Shown: positions 37,345 to 49,096 of the stretch, one piece after another
How the letters are laid out: every line of letters starts with the position of its first letter
Position numbering within the stretch: the first letter of the stretch is position 1
Source of the DNA: Lachancea kluyveri NRRL Y-12651
Lineage: Eukaryota > Ascomycota > Saccharomycetes > Saccharomycetales > Saccharomycetaceae
Direction of reading: 5' to 3'
Assembly: GCA_000149225.2 (NCBI GenBank)
Contig: CM000689.1
Location: 372,001 to 436,000, forward strand
Length of the DNA stretch: 64,000 bases
The notes under the pieces: generated by a model
Told to the model about the DNA's origin: nothing
Databases searched by the model: none
Seen by the model: the letters and a program-made list of their open reading frames with translations, nothing else
Program-made: the position numbers and the translations under genes

Positions 37345-40014
37345 ATGAAGTTTTCGCATTCGCTAAAGTACAATGCCGTGCCTGAATGGCAGGACCACTA
37401 CTTGAGCTACTCACAACTGAAGAAGCTGATATACTCGCTACAGGCCCGCGAGCTGCAGCTGCTGGACGATGGCGGACAACTTGACAGAGACAGGTTGAAG
37501 GGTCTAGAGGGCTCCTCAAAGGCCCTGAAAAAGTTTAAGGAAAAATTCATGTCCAAGAGGGACAAGGGCGTCGGGGAGGAGGAGTTTGGGGTGGAGACCA
37601 TCGAGCTGTCAGACATGAAGAAAAAGTCAAAGAGCAAGATGCCGTTCGATTTCGACCGCCGTAGCTCCACCTCGAGCGAGAGGACCGTGTTCAACCCACA
37701 GGATGCCTTTCTGTCCAAACTGACTGAGGAGAAGTTGAAGATTGACGATTTTTACAAAAAGCTGGAGGCGCAGCTGTACAAAAAGTTTGAGGCGTTGTTC
37801 AAGGATTTGGAAAACGCCGCCGCGGTCAGGGTGGAAAACCACCTGTATGCAGAGGCGTTTGAACAGCAGTCTGCATCTGCAGTTGCGTATAGGGTCCGTT
37901 CCAATCAGACCGGTTTGTCTACGCTGTCAAAGCATCTATCCAATCGCGATACCAGAACGGATACCGACAGAGATGAGGAAGAAGAAGAAGAAGAAGAAGA
38001 AGAGGAGGAGGAGGAGGAGGATGATGATGATGCACATGACAATACCGCACTTCTAAACTACGCCGATTTCAACATCAAGTCCCAAAAGAAGGCCATTCTC
38101 AAAAAACACATCATCGACCTGTACGTCGATATGGCCCAGCTAAAGTCGTTTATCGAACTGAACCGCATCGGCTTTTTCAAAATCACCAAAAAGTTTGACA
38201 AGACACTGAACCAGAATGTCCGGAGCGAGCTGATCGAGTCTGGCGAATTTTTCCGAGACACGTACGTCTTCCAGCCTGAAACGCTGGCAGTGCTGGATTC
38301 CAAGATCGGCCACCTGATCGAGTTCTACGCCGCCATCACGGAGCAGATGGACGATTTGGACGCGTGCAAGGAGGAGCTGCGGTCTTATCTGCGCGACTAC
38401 ATCGTGTGGGAAAGAAACACGGTGTGGAAGGACATGTTGGGACTCGAGTCGCAGACAAACAACCTCTCGTCGGCGGGACGGCCGGGTGCGAATGGGGACA
38501 TCAGCGAGCTGGAGAACAACACCCACCTGGAGTACTACTCGTGGTACCTGCCCAAACCAATCAACTTGAAGGTGTTCACGTGGGAAAAGGTGTCGGTGCC
38601 AAAGCTGTTTTTCACCATCAAGGCGCTAAAGATCTTTCTCATTGTCGTGTTCACCGCGATCTTGCTGGGGGTGCCAACGTTCCACGACGAGGCCCAGCAC
38701 CGCTGCATGGCGCTCGTCGAGTGCGTTGCGTTCCTGTGGGCCTCGGAGGCGATCCCGCTGTTTGTCACGGCCATGCTGGTGCCACTGCTGGTTGTGCTGT
38801 TCCGGGTGCTGAAGGACGACAAGGGGGCCGTGATGGGCGCGGTCGCGGCCTCGTCCACGATTCTGTCCAAGATGTGGTCGTCCACGATCATGGTGCTGCT
38901 GGCGGGCTTCACCCTGGCCGCGGCACTGTCCAAGTACAACGTTGCGAGGGTGCTGGCGTCGTACTTGTTGACGGTGGCCGGCACCAAGCCGAGAAACCTG
39001 CTGCTGATGGTGATGAGCGTCGTGTTCTTTCTGTCCATGTGGATCTCCAACGTTGCCGCGCCGGTGCTGACGTACTCGCTGATCCAGTCCGTGCTCAGAA
39101 CGCTGGACAGCGAGGCGCCGTTCGCCAAGGCGTTGGTGCTAGGTGTTGCGCTGGCAGCGAACGTCGGCGGTATGGCGTCGCCAATCTCCTCACCACAGAA
39201 CGTGATTTCCATGGACTACTTGAAGCCGTACGGGGTTGGCTGGGGCCAGTTCTTCGCGGTTGCCCTGCCCACGGGTGTCCTGTCCATGCTGCTGATCTGG
39301 CTGCTGCTGGTCTTTACGTTCAAGATCAACACCACCAAGCTGATAAAGTACAAGCCCATCAAGGAGCACTTTACTCTGAAGCAGTACTACATCATCGCCG
39401 TGACGCTGGGCACCATCCTGCTGTGGTGTGTTTTGTCGCAACTTGAGAACGTGTTTGGCGCGAGTGGCCAGATCGCCATCCTGCCAATCGTGCTGTTCTT
39501 TGGCACGGGGTTGCTGACCACGCACGACATCAACAACTTTCCATGGTCGATTGTGATCCTGGCGATGGGCGGTATTGCCCTGGGGGCCGCTGTGTCGTCC
39601 TCGGGGTTGTTGGCCACCATTGCTGAAGCCCTGCAAAAACGGATCATGGACTACTCCACATACGCCATCCTAATAATCTTCGGGCTGGTCATGCTGGTGG
39701 TGGGCACATTTGTGTCGCACACGGTCTCTGCGATCATCATTGTTCCATTGGTCCAGGAGATTGGTAACAAGCTTGGCGAGCCCAAGGCGGCACCGATCCT
39801 GGTGTTTGGTTGTTCCCTTCTTGCGTCGTGTGGTATGGGGCTGGCCTCGTCCGGGTTCCCCAACGTTACTGCAATCTCGATGACAGACGAGGTGGGCAAC
39901 CGGTACTTGAACGTCAACACGTTTATCACCAGAGGTATTCCCGCCTCGCTGCTTGCATTTGTATGTGTTATCACGCTGGGCTACGGTATTATGAATTCGG
40001 TATTGAAGGGTTAA
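37345..40014 (+). CDS. PHO90: SPX-domain low-affinity phosphate transporter (Pho87/Pho90 family)
   Basis: 889 codons (Pho87 923, Pho90 881, Pho91 894). The SPX domain fills the N-terminal third: MKFSHSLKYNAVPEWQDHYL at the start, KKAILKKHIIDLYVDMAQLK and FFKITKKFDKTLNQNVRSEL later. It senses inositol pyrophosphates and restrains transport. A Glu/Asp run (about residues 211-230) interrupts the SPX region. About twelve membrane segments of the SLC13/DASS class follow, with signature stretches FLWASEAIPLFVTAMLVP and GGMASPISSPQNV. It carries phosphate across the plasma membrane. Position next to UBP12 and RBK1 matches both PHO90 (YJL198W) and PHO87 (YCR037C), so this is probably the unduplicated ancestor of that pair. 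Pho91 is less likely. Confidence 0.9.
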   Translation: MKFSHSLKYNAVPEWQDHYLSYSQLKKLIYSLQARELQLLDDGGQLDRDRLKGLEGSSKALKKFKEKFMSKRDKGVGEEEFGVETIELSDMKKKSKSKMPFDFDRRSSTSSERTVFNPQDAFLSKLTEEKLKIDDFYKKLEAQLYKKFEALFKDLENAAAVRVENHLYAEAFEQQSASAVAYRVRSNQTGLSTLSKHLSNRDTRTDTDRDEEEEEEEEEEEEEEEDDDDAHDNTALLNYADFNIKSQKKAILKKHIIDLYVDMAQLKSFIELNRIGFFKITKKFDKTLNQNVRSELIESGEFFRDTYVFQPETLAVLDSKIGHLIEFYAAITEQMDDLDACKEELRSYLRDYIVWERNTVWKDMLGLESQTNNLSSAGRPGANGDISELENNTHLEYYSWYLPKPINLKVFTWEKVSVPKLFFTIKALKIFLIVVFTAILLGVPTFHDEAQHRCMALVECVAFLWASEAIPLFVTAMLVPLLVVLFRVLKDDKGAVMGAVAASSTILSKMWSSTIMVLLAGFTLAAALSKYNVARVLASYLLTVAGTKPRNLLLMVMSVVFFLSMWISNVAAPVLTYSLIQSVLRTLDSEAPFAKALVLGVALAANVGGMASPISSPQNVISMDYLKPYGVGWGQFFAVALPTGVLSMLLIWLLLVFTFKINTTKLIKYKPIKEHFTLKQYYIIAVTLGTILLWCVLSQLENVFGASGQIAILPIVLFFGTGLLTTHDINNFPWSIVILAMGGIALGAAVSSSGLLATIAEALQKRIMDYSTYAILIIFGLVMLVVGTFVSHTVSAIIIVPLVQEIGNKLGEPKAAPILVFGCSLLASCGMGLASSGFPNVTAISMTDEVGNRYLNVNTFITRGIPASLLAFVCVITLGYGIMNSVLKG

Positions 40015-40864
40015 TTGGCGTCCGGATTTGGGTCCGAGCTGATGTCCGGATCGGCACTCCGGTGTGCGTCCTGTTTTGAGCAGAACGGAGGGAAATCCGG
40101 ATACCAACGGGGATGGAGGGAGAGAGAGAGAGAGAGCGAGAGAGAAATTAGTAAGCATACAACTGCTAATTCCCCGCTAGGGATAATACATACATGTAGT
40201 AATATACAATCACAAGCACATTTCGTCCTCGCAGAATTCTGTGCGTGCCACCAGCGGCTAGCCTTTCGGCGCGTTGCTTTGTTCCTTTGTTCTTTTTCTT
40301 TTTTTGCTCTTGACACAATCTTGCAGAAGCGAAACCCGCTGGGAGAGAAAGACGTCAGCACCGTCACTGCATACGCAAGCTCGCAAAAAAGACGGCAAAG
40401 AAGAGGTCGCAAAAAGGCATCGGGCGCGACACAACACAGAGGCGTCAGGGAAACGTTTCAGAAACAGCACAGAAACATGCTATAGAGCGACCGCATGTGC
40501 GTCGCATAAAACCCAGCTGCTATCCACGGTCTTTCAAGAAGGAAAAAAAAAAAAGGGGGAATCAGGAAAAGAAAGAAGCAGGGAAAAAATAAAAAGAAAG
40601 AAGGAGAAGGAGTGAACGGACATGATCTGATCGTGTGGATCATATTTTAGAGGGAGGGATATTGCGCTAGGGTAGGGAGCAATCTTGGTCTTTCTTCAGC
40701 ATGCCACAAAAAGTGCAACACGGTTTTGTTTGAGGCCCTTCTGCGTTCTTTTATTGATCAATTGGCTTCAGCGGAACTGCACAGGACCACTCTTTCCCAC
40801 CATTAGACTAGTTATCCTGCGACCCTAGCACACAGACACAGAAACACATTCGAATCTTTAACGT
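40015..40864. other. Intergenic region, PHO to UBP12
   Basis: 850 bp. A GA-rich tract at 40118-40146, a T-rich stretch near 40290, and purine-rich DNA at 40540-40615. No gene, tRNA or clear motif seen. Confidence 0.5.
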
Positions 40865-43800
40865 ATGGGCCACAACTTTCACAGCTTTTCCGGCAACACG
40901 CTTCCCATCATGGAGGAGGAGGATGGGGAAAACACAGACGCCGAGCACTCTTTGGAGGAAACAACCGAGTCTGCAGCCGAGTCTGAAACCCAGTCTATAG
41001 CCGAGATCTCAAGTACTGGAGACGCTGGCGAACCGGCTAATATGGACAACCAGATCAACCTGCTGCTCGCTGGCATTGACGATCCGTTTGACAACAGCAC
41101 CGTGACATACAACACGCTGCCCAGCCTCCGCGAGCAGAGGCACACCATAAGGCGGCTGGCCGGCCTCGCCAAGCTCCAGGCCAAGAAAGGCGACACGGTG
41201 TACATCATCCCAAAGCGCTGGTACGACAGATTTTGGGACCCCCGCGTCACCGACTCCAGAATGCTGGGCCCAATCGATACCAGGTCGATCCACCGGCACT
41301 TTGAGCGCTCCGAGCTGTCGAGCCGCGTGGGCTTGCACTCGCGACATACGTCGGTGTTGCAGCCGGTGTTTGAGAGGTTCATCGAGTGGTACGGGCTGGC
41401 GCCTGGGTCCACACCCGTGGTCACCGTGTTGATCACCAGCTCGAGTGGGTCGTTGGTCACGGAGTATAGCCGGTGCACCTTCCGCGTGCACTTTTTGACA
41501 ACGTTCCAGGAGGACTTTGGACAGAACCAGTTGCGTGGCGATGTAGAGCTTCCGGTCTTTAACTGCTCCAGACTGCACACAGTTGGCCAGGCGGTGGAAC
41601 AGTGCTTGCAGCGCTTCTTTGAAAAGGAGACGGGCCTCTCCAGAGACAGATGCAGGGTTAGGGTCTGGTTCGTGCGGGAGACCGAGAGCGAACCTGCCCG
41701 CTGCATCCTCCCCTCCACCTACAGGTTGAGCCCCATGCGATTTGTTGAGATCCCGGTGAAACAGCAGATCAAACCGGAACATTACGCCACGCCGATCGGA
41801 AACCTCCACTTCACGGCGGCCGACTTGGCCGTGGAGGTCAAGGAACCGGGCAAGAGCCATCACTGGACGTCGCACTACTTTGTGTACAACAGGCTGAGCC
41901 CCTCCTCGGGCACCATGGGGCTCGCTAACCTGGGCAGCACGTGCCACATCAACTCTGTGTTGCAGTGCTTGACGCACATCACGGAGCTGCGCGACTACTT
42001 CCTGTACAACGGGTTTGCTGCAGAGTTGAACACGCGTAACTCGCTGGGCTACGGCGGGCGTGTGGCGGGGGCGTTTGCCGAGGTGGTGCAGGCCCTTTTC
42101 GGGGACAAAATCGCACAGTTCCCGACGTATGCTGCCAGTAACTTCAGGGCCACCATCGGCTACTTCAGGCCAGCGCTCGGCCCCTACGTGCAGCAAGACT
42201 CACACGAAGTGGTGGCGTTCTTGCTGGGTGCGTTGCACGAGGACTTGAACCGGGCCCCGGAAGGGCCGCGTGTGGGGCAGGCAGGGGAGTCTACAGGTGT
42301 TGGCGCTAGTGTTGGCGCCAGTGCTGGCACCAGAAACCGTGGCAGGGGCGAGCGGCTCGCCGCCGACACGTGGTCCAGGTACAAGCTGCAAAACGATTCT
42401 GTGATTACAGATCTGTTTGCTGGCATGCTCAAGTCCACCCTGACGTGTTTGACATGCCGCAGGTCCTCGGTCACCTTTGACCCCTGCACCGAGCTCGCCG
42501 TGCCGCTCGCCGTGGACGCCCACTGGAGCTTCAAGGTACTGCTCTTTCCACAGGACCTGCCACCGTGCACGCTCGAGGTCGAGCTTCGCGGCACTTCGTC
42601 GTACCAGGAGCTGAAGGAGTATGTGGCTCAGCGGGCTCACATGGACGCCAGGAACCTGCTGGGCGTGGAGGTGCACGCGCACCAGTTCCGCAACAACTAC
42701 GAAGCCCCGGACTCGGAGTCCAGGTACCTGCCCATCTGCGAGCTCTTCCTCGGCACAGACACCGTGGCGCTCTACGAGGTCCCCCGCAGCAAGGGCGATA
42801 TAGTGGTCCCAGTGCTCAGCACCGGGCGTTACGTGGGACACAGAGCACCCCAGCCATTTGGGAAGCCCTTTTTCATCACGCTAAGCGAGGAGGAGCAGCA
42901 CAGCTACGGGGCCATCAGGAAGAAGCTAGAAACTGCGTACGTGCGGCTGAGCGGCGGGTTCAGCGGATTCCCGATTCTGTCGAAAACAAGCACCACATCG
43001 CCGGACTCCATGCCGCTGTTGGCGAACAGACACCCGGAGGCAGACTTTGGCGTGCTGCAGGGAGACTTTTACTACGCGACGCCGGACGTGCCCATGAACG
43101 AGTTCTTTGACATAAAGGCGTATGCGTCGGTCGAGAACATGCCTGTGTGCTCGTTTGGAATGCAGAGCGTGGACCCAGTGCAGGTCAGGAAGGAGGTGTG
43201 GACGCCCGAGTCCACTGCAGCATATGCGAGCGCAAAGGACGTGATGCTGGCGATGGACGCGGTTACCAGGGACGTCTACAACTACTACCGGCTGACACAC
43301 GCACAGAAGCCGGAGCCTGGCACACCGGAGTGTCTCCAAGCCTCGGAGTGGGAAGTGGAGCGGGGTGCGGAGCAGGAGAAAACGAGTACGTTTTCGGTAA
43401 ACTTTGACATGTACGACGACAGCGGGTACGCAGAGCTCCTGAGCGCCTCAGAGGGCATGGGGTTGGAGAACACTGCTGACGCAGGACAAGGGCCCACGCT
43501 TGTTGGCGCGCGCGACGTTATTGTGTGCGAGTGGCCTGGCGCTGTCGCTGACGAGGTGTTTTCCGCAGAGCGCCCTGTCACTTGGGACCGGCCTGGCGCC
43601 ATGGTGAATGTGGAACTGGAGCGAGTCAGACACGAAAGGGCTGGTAGGCAGAAACAGGAAACGACACTCGAGGACTGCCTTGACCTATTCACGGCACCTG
43701 AGGTGCTGAACACAGCAGATTCCTGGTACTGCCCGGCATGCAAAAAGCTACGGCAGGCTACGAGGCAGATTGAGCTGTGGAGCACACCGGAGATCCTCCT

Positions 43801-43912
43801 GGTGCACTTGAAGAGGTTTGAGAGCCATTACTCGTCGACTGGTAAGCTCAACAACACCGTCCACTTTCCGCTCACGGGCCTGGACATGTCTCCACATCTG
43901 CCCTGCAGAGAC

Positions 43913-43943
<31 letters not shown>

Positions 43944-44758
43944 GACGTGAGAACGTGTACGACCTGATCGCCGTGGACAACCACTTTGGCGGCCTGGGTA
44001 GCGGCCACTACACCGCATACGTCAAGAACCCTGTGGATGACAAGTGGTATCTTTTTGACGACTCGGAGGTGCGTGAGGTTGATGCGGAGAGCGTTGCCTC
44101 CAGTTTTGGGTATCTGCTGTTTTACCGGCGCCGAGACGAGCGGAAGATGCTTGGAGGCGAGCGTCTGTCGCAGCTAATTTTCCAGTCCAGACAGGAGTAT
44201 GAGATTAGCATGAAAAAGTTTTGTAGCAAGCAGGTAAAGCTGTACACGGACAGTGTTTCTGAGGAGGAGGAGGAGGAGCAGGAGGAGGAAGATGAGGAAG
44301 TGCTGGTTGACGAAACGACCGCTGCGTTTACGGAAGAAAAGAGCCGTGGCAGTGGTAAAGACAGAGGGAGAAAAACCACAATGAGAGGCCTCAGCGAAGC
44401 AGAAATTGAGGAAATGCTCGCGAACGGCCAAGATTCTGGCTCTGATTCGTTCTCTGAACCCGAAGATGCTGCTTCCGACGAGTGTTTTGTTCCAAAGCAC
44501 GGCGTTTTCGGCACCAATGAATACAGCGTTTCAAGTCTCGAGGTTGGAAAAGTCGCACACGGAAGGCGCATCAACGGAGGAGACGCTAGCCGGTGCAAGC
44601 CCAGGTTTCTGAACAAGTCTTGCACAGAAACTGCACCAAGAAACGCTGCTGTTGCGCCTCCAAATACCTCAAGCTCCTTGTACGACGGAGAAAGCAGTAA
44701 CACGTTGCAAGTGCCTTCGTTGTTTTTGCAGCCCTGCAGAAACCGTCGACGTGGTTGA
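40865..44758 (+). CDS. UBP12: Ubiquitin-specific protease Ubp12
   Basis: 1297 codons (S. cerevisiae 1254). An acidic N-terminus leads to a DUSP domain (GDTVYIIPKRWYDRFWDPRV). The USP catalytic domain starts near residue 350: Cys box GLANLGSTCHINSVLQCL with Cys360, a ubiquitin-like insertion, a zinc-binding pair (CLTC, then CPAC), and the His box NHFGGLGSGHYTAYVKN with His1048 followed by WYLFDDSEV. It removes ubiquitin from proteins in cytoplasm and nucleus; in yeast it acts on Fzo1 and on G-protein signalling. The Cys box reads STCHINS where most family members have NTCYMNS, a mild change that spares the catalytic residue. The C-terminus has a poly-Glu stretch. Follows the phosphate transporter as in YJL198W-YJL197W. 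Confidence 0.95.
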
Positions 44759-44890
44759 GCAATTGCCTGACAGACTTTTAGTTCTTGTTTCTTTTTTTTT
44801 TTTTTTTGTTTTTTCTTTCGTTCTCCATCTTCACCTTACTGTATGCTACCTTGTTTTATTGTTTAGGACAATTACGTACTTTTTACTTAT

Positions 44891-45925
44891 TTATCTGCCC
44901 GAGTCATATCTGCCACGCGCCTGCAGCCTACTGACAACCTCGCTATAGGCCGGGATGCTGTCGGCGGCTCCCTTCCGTTGGATGGTGAGAGAACTGGCGA
45001 CCGAGGAAAACTCGATCGTGTCCTCGAGGGGGACTCCTTGATGCAGCTGCGACACGACACCCCCGAGAAAGGTGTCGCCCGCGGCTGTTGTGTCAACCAC
45101 TTTGTCAACCCTCTCTGCTGGTACATAACCGACTTCTGGATGCTCCTTCGAGGCAAACAGGGCGCCATGCGGGCCCAGCGTGATGATGACCGTAGCAGAG
45201 CCCCTCTGGCTGACAAGCCTTTTCTGAAACTCGAGGGCCAGCCTCTTGTAGCCCTCCACAAAGTCGCTGGAAATGGCCGCCTCGTAGAACTGCAACTGTT
45301 CTTGCGAGTAAACAGATTGGACGATCTGCAGCGCCTCGATCTCGTTCACAACCAGAACGTCAATCACGGCCCAGTCTTCCTCTCTTAGCTGCTGGAATGG
45401 AGACGGGTTGAACACGATCTCGGATTCCGGTCTGTTCGTCTTGAGCCAGTGCATTATGGAGCATGGGTCCGGGATCTCGTGCTGGAACACGATGTAGCTG
45501 CCTGAAGAGTTGGTCTCTTGTTCCGAAAAGATACCAGCCAGCTCGCTTCCGGTGTATGTGGTCTTGCCGTTGGCGCCGGCAGTGATCATGATCCGGTTCT
45601 GACCGGATTGTTGTTCGACAAGAATCGTGGCAACTCCCGTCTTGACATCCGGCCAAACGCCCACAGAGTCCACATCGACCCCGTTGTCTTTGAGCGTCTG
45701 CAAAAGCTCTTTGCCAAACGAGTCTGCACCTACATTGCCAACCATGCGTACCGGCCGCTCGCTGTTGTCTTTTTTCAGTTTGGCGACGGCAATTGTTTGA
45801 TTCAGCCCTTTACCACCCATGTGGGTTTCAAAGTGATTTGCCCTGAAGGTTTCGCCCGCATCCGGGACACGGTCAGTGTATGTAACCAGATCGTAGTTCA
45901 AGGAACCAACCACGGTAATCGTCAT
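44891..45925 (-). CDS. RBK1: Ribokinase
   Basis: 344 codons from ATG at 45925 (MTITVVGSLNYDLVTYTDRV); a TTG three codons upstream is not a start. PfkB-family sugar kinase: substrate-binding GGKGLNQTIAVAKL, anion-hole and catalytic base in DTTAAGDTFLGGVVSQLHQG, and ATP-binding TIQRKGAADSIP. It phosphorylates D-ribose to ribose-5-phosphate in the cytosol. Sequence is close to S. cerevisiae Rbk1 (333 residues). It is convergent with UBP12 and divergent from RRP43, matching YCR036W-YCR035C in orientation. Confidence 0.96.
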   Translation of the reverse strand: MTITVVGSLNYDLVTYTDRVPDAGETFRANHFETHMGGKGLNQTIAVAKLKKDNSERPVRMVGNVGADSFGKELLQTLKDNGVDVDSVGVWPDVKTGVATILVEQQSGQNRIMITAGANGKTTYTGSELAGIFSEQETNSSGSYIVFQHEIPDPCSIMHWLKTNRPESEIVFNPSPFQQLREEDWAVIDVLVVNEIEALQIVQSVYSQEQLQFYEAAISSDFVEGYKRLALEFQKRLVSQRGSATVIITLGPHGALFASKEHPEVGYVPAERVDKVVDTTAAGDTFLGGVVSQLHQGVPLEDTIEFSSVASSLTIQRKGAADSIPAYSEVVSRLQARGRYDSGR

Positions 45926-46323
45926 GCTTGGCAATCAGCTTTGCAAGAACAGATTGTGATACTGGATGAATTGCTCGAGACTTTTTGTCCCACCAGGCAA
46001 GAGGAGATATATGCTTTCAGACAACAAAAAAAAAAAAAAAAGAGCTTGTATAACCATGGTCACATGATATGTACGTATGTACGTAGCTCGCGATGTATTT
46101 CTGTCTCTCTTTCTTTCTTTTTTTTTTTTTTTTTTTTTTTTTTTCTTTTCCCCTTTCACTTTTTCTTTTGCTGAGCGGATGGATTCTCCTCGCCTCGTCT
46201 CGCGGGATATGTGTATGTGGGACCAGCAAAATTAAAGAGAGGCGATGGGTACGTTGCCAGAGGTCTTCATGTCCATCGCAGGGTTGCAGTTTGAACCACA
46301 ACGAGGACACCATCCAATACACA
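45926..46323. promoter_or_regulatory. Divergent promoter, RBK1 and RRP43
   Basis: 398 bp with A16 (46025-46040) and T27 (46118-46144). The T run creates a false phenylalanine-rich extension of the RRP43 frame. Confidence 0.55.
46118..46144. repeat. T27 homopolymer
   Basis: Run of 27 T, flanked by more pyrimidines, about 180 bp before RRP43. Confidence 0.93.
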
Positions 46324-47472
46324 ATGGCTGACACTATTGAAGTACATCCAGTGACATTCCCCCCAGAGGTGCTAGCAAGAATCTCACCGGATTTATCTTT
46401 GCAGAGACACCTGTCCCTGGGCATCAGGCCGTGTCTGAGGTCGTTTGAAGAGTTTAGAAGTGTACATTCCAGCGACGGCGGGCTCTCACGCTACAGCAAG
46501 GGCTGCAAGGACAGCGAGAGTAACAACATCCTCGGCTCAAACGTTCTCAGGAGTGGAAAGACGTTTGTCGTCACCTCCATCACCGCGGGCATCATCGAGG
46601 AAACTGTGCCCGTCAGCGGACTCGACGAAGGCGAAGAGAGGCTGCTGGAACTGACCCGGGAAAGAGGCAGCCTTGACAGGTATGGCTCGATTTACCCAGT
46701 CGTGGAGGTTGAGCGAGGCAGGGTGGGCGCCCCCACCGACGAGGAAATGATACTGTCTCAGAAACTGCACGACTGTGTTTTGCACTCGGGCATCGTCCCC
46801 AAGACTTCCCTAGCTGTCAACGTTGGAATTCGCACCACCGGTCCTGACGGCAAAGTTTCTGTGCTGTACCCAGACCAGCAGACAGATGCGGACGACGAGG
46901 CCATCCGCAACTTCAGACCAAAGCGCCGGTGGTCGTACGTGCTGTACGCCAAGATCCAGGTGTTTAGCCGCAGCGGGCCTTTGTTCGACATGTGCTGGAA
47001 CTCGCTGATGTACGCGCTGCAGAGCACACAGCTACCCAGGGCCTTTATCGACGAGCGTGCCACCGACTTGAAGATCCCGGTCAGGACCAGAGGGCGCAGC
47101 GCCACGATCAGAGAGACGTACGACATCCTGTGCGATGCGGCCAGCAACGTGCCCCTAGTACTAAATCCGGGAAACCTCGGTTACTCTTCGAGCTTCGGGG
47201 TCATCGACCTGGACCCGGAAATGCAACTGCACGGCGACGAGGAGCACGGCGAGATGCAGGTTGACAGGCCGCAGTCAGTTCTGTTGGCAGACCTGGAAAG
47301 CGAGGCCGAGGAGACCTCTGTTTTGTCGACCGTGTCCATAGTAACAGACAGTGCTGGGAGGTTTAAGAACGTGAGTATTGTGGGCGGCGGCTCTAAGGTG
47401 ACCCCAGAGATGATCAGGCGGTCCGTGGCGCTAGCAAAGGCCAGGGCCGCCGATCTGGCCTCCCACGTTTAG
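46324..47472 (+). CDS. RRP43: Exosome core subunit Rrp43
   Basis: 382 codons from ATG at 46324 ([20 protein letters not shown]); the frame is open upstream only through a T homopolymer. RNase PH-like fold of the exosome ring: [77 protein letters not shown]. cerevisiae Rrp43 (394 residues) matches closely from memory. It is one of six catalytically inactive ring subunits of the nuclear and cytoplasmic exosome that threads RNA to Rrp44. The central segment between strands is acidic, as in the family. Neighbour order RBK1-RRP43-ELO2 is that of YCR036W-YCR034W. Confidence 0.97.
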   Translation: MADTIEVHPVTFPPEVLARISPDLSLQRHLSLGIRPCLRSFEEFRSVHSSDGGLSRYSKGCKDSESNNILGSNVLRSGKTFVVTSITAGIIEETVPVSGLDEGEERLLELTRERGSLDRYGSIYPVVEVERGRVGAPTDEEMILSQKLHDCVLHSGIVPKTSLAVNVGIRTTGPDGKVSVLYPDQQTDADDEAIRNFRPKRRWSYVLYAKIQVFSRSGPLFDMCWNSLMYALQSTQLPRAFIDERATDLKIPVRTRGRSATIRETYDILCDAASNVPLVLNPGNLGYSSSFGVIDLDPEMQLHGDEEHGEMQVDRPQSVLLADLESEAEETSVLSTVSIVTDSAGRFKNVSIVGGGSKVTPEMIRRSVALAKARAADLASHV

Positions 47473-47734
47473 ACTCCCGGGCTTAGGCCTCTGTGCTTAG
47501 AACACTACATAGGATAGATGTTGTACAGTAACGGGCATTTTGGAAATAACCGCAACACAGCGCTGCGTCCTTCCAAAAAGGCACCTTTGTTAACCTTGGT
47601 ATATAGATGTTACAAACACATACACAGAAAAAAGAGAGCCGTCTGGCCTGCAGGCCAGGCTACAAGACGGCCTTGTGCATGGCAGACGCACTTGGATAAA
47701 TAGAATGACAGCCCAGTGCAGCCCAGTGCGCACC

Positions 47735-48781
47735 TCAGTCCTTGCGTCTTCTGACACCGCGCGCTGGCGATGGGGAGGGCGTGGCCGTGTTCTTCAAGTC
47801 AACGTTGACGTACTCGTTAACCTTGGCGGCAACACCACCGCGCACACGCTTGACCACCCTGGACTTCTTGGTGCCCTGGCGCTTGTAGATCTCGATGTAG
47901 AAGGCGATGAATAGGAACAAGTACGATGAGATGATGGCGCAGCCCGAGAAGGTCGCGGTCGTGGAGCCGACGCAGTCACCGCAGTGTGGAACCGATGGGA
48001 AGTAGTCGTGGACAGCCTTCTGGTACACGGCAAAATAGATGAAGCAAATGTCCAACACAAACTGGATGATCTGGAACCGGGTGACCCATTCCTTCCACCA
48101 GACCCGGATGCCCCTGGCGGCCAAAAAGTAGTACCAGTACATGACGACGTGCACACCCAAGTTCAGACTGATGGGGACCCACGAGATGGCCGTGGTGCCC
48201 ACCAACTGGGTATAGCATAGCAACGCCGTGGCGCCGTGGTGGTAGGTGTGCAAGAAGGTCAACTTTTTGTGCTTCAACACCAAAAACACGGTGTCGATGA
48301 ACTCGATAAACTTGGTGATGTAGTTCATGTAGTACAAGGTCACCAACGGCTGCGTCCAGGCCTCAATGTTGCAAATGGCAAAGTAAAGGCCGTTTTTGGC
48401 GATCATCGGGATCAACTGCTCAACCATCAACACCAACAACGTCAGCGACAGCGTGGTCAAAAACAAGTTGTGCAGCTGGAACAACGTGTTCAGCTTCAAG
48501 GGCTCTGTGTGCTTCAACACGGCCCTCCCGCCAAAGATCACCACGTAGTACGTCGCGATCGCCCCCAAGACGTGTGGGAACTCGCTCAAAGGTAGCTGGC
48601 CTGCGACGAACCGGAACTCGCTGGGCACAAACCGCCCGCCAGTCACCAGTGCGACGGTGCGGTCAAAGTTTTGCCACAGAGAAATGTTGAAGAACGGGCG
48701 GTCAAGCGTGGGCGCGTAACCGGTAAGTTGGGGATACTTTTCCAAAAGAGGTGCAGCGTAGGATTCCACCACAGATTGCAT
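47735..48781 (-). CDS. ELO2: Fatty acid elongase Elo2 (very-long-chain)
   Basis: 348 codons from ATG at 48781 (MQSVVESYAAPLLEKYP); S. cerevisiae Elo2 has 347. About seven membrane segments. Catalytic histidine box LTFLHTYHHGATALLCYTQL, plus KFIEFIDTVFLVLKHKK and MYWYYFLAARGIRVWWKEWV. The C-terminus (AKVNEYVNVDLKN, then TPSPSPARGVRRRKD) is that of Elo2 rather than Elo3. It condenses malonyl-CoA with C16-C22 acyl-CoA in the endoplasmic reticulum for sphingolipid synthesis. S. cerevisiae has ELO1 and ELO2 at the two duplicated loci; here one gene stands for both. Some transcript-like frame extends upstream to 48964 but lacks an ATG. Confidence 0.95.
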   Translation of the reverse strand: MQSVVESYAAPLLEKYPQLTGYAPTLDRPFFNISLWQNFDRTVALVTGGRFVPSEFRFVAGQLPLSEFPHVLGAIATYYVVIFGGRAVLKHTEPLKLNTLFQLHNLFLTTLSLTLLVLMVEQLIPMIAKNGLYFAICNIEAWTQPLVTLYYMNYITKFIEFIDTVFLVLKHKKLTFLHTYHHGATALLCYTQLVGTTAISWVPISLNLGVHVVMYWYYFLAARGIRVWWKEWVTRFQIIQFVLDICFIYFAVYQKAVHDYFPSVPHCGDCVGSTTATFSGCAIISSYLFLFIAFYIEIYKRQGTKKSRVVKRVRGGVAAKVNEYVNVDLKNTATPSPSPARGVRRRKD

Positions 48782-49096
48782 TTCTAGATGTTGCTTGTGC
48801 TGTAGACTTCCTGGCCTGTTTGTTTCTTTGAGCTTTACAAAACGTAAACAAAAAAAAAAAAAAAAACAAAAAACTATCGCACGCTTTGTGGATGAGAGCC
48901 GAAAATTTTTACATCGCTCCGCACGGACAACGGTCGTGGCCGGCAGTTTCGGGTCGGAGGGCAAGGCGGGCAGGCAGGCATACGTAATGCCCTCGCACGT
49001 GACTATGGGTGGGTTTGTTAAGTACGTACAATTTATATTACAACTACCATATGTAGCAGGCAGGAGGAAGCTGGGTGGAGCAAGAGCAGCACCCGT
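48782..49096. other. ELO2 upstream region and SNT1 3' flank
   Basis: 315 bp with A17 (48850-48866) and a CACGTG box at 48996-49001. No gene recognised. Confidence 0.5.

Noticed and set aside
46093-46323. Poly-phenylalanine extension of RRP43
   Set aside because: Encoded by the T27 promoter run; Rrp43 homologues start at MADTIEVHP.
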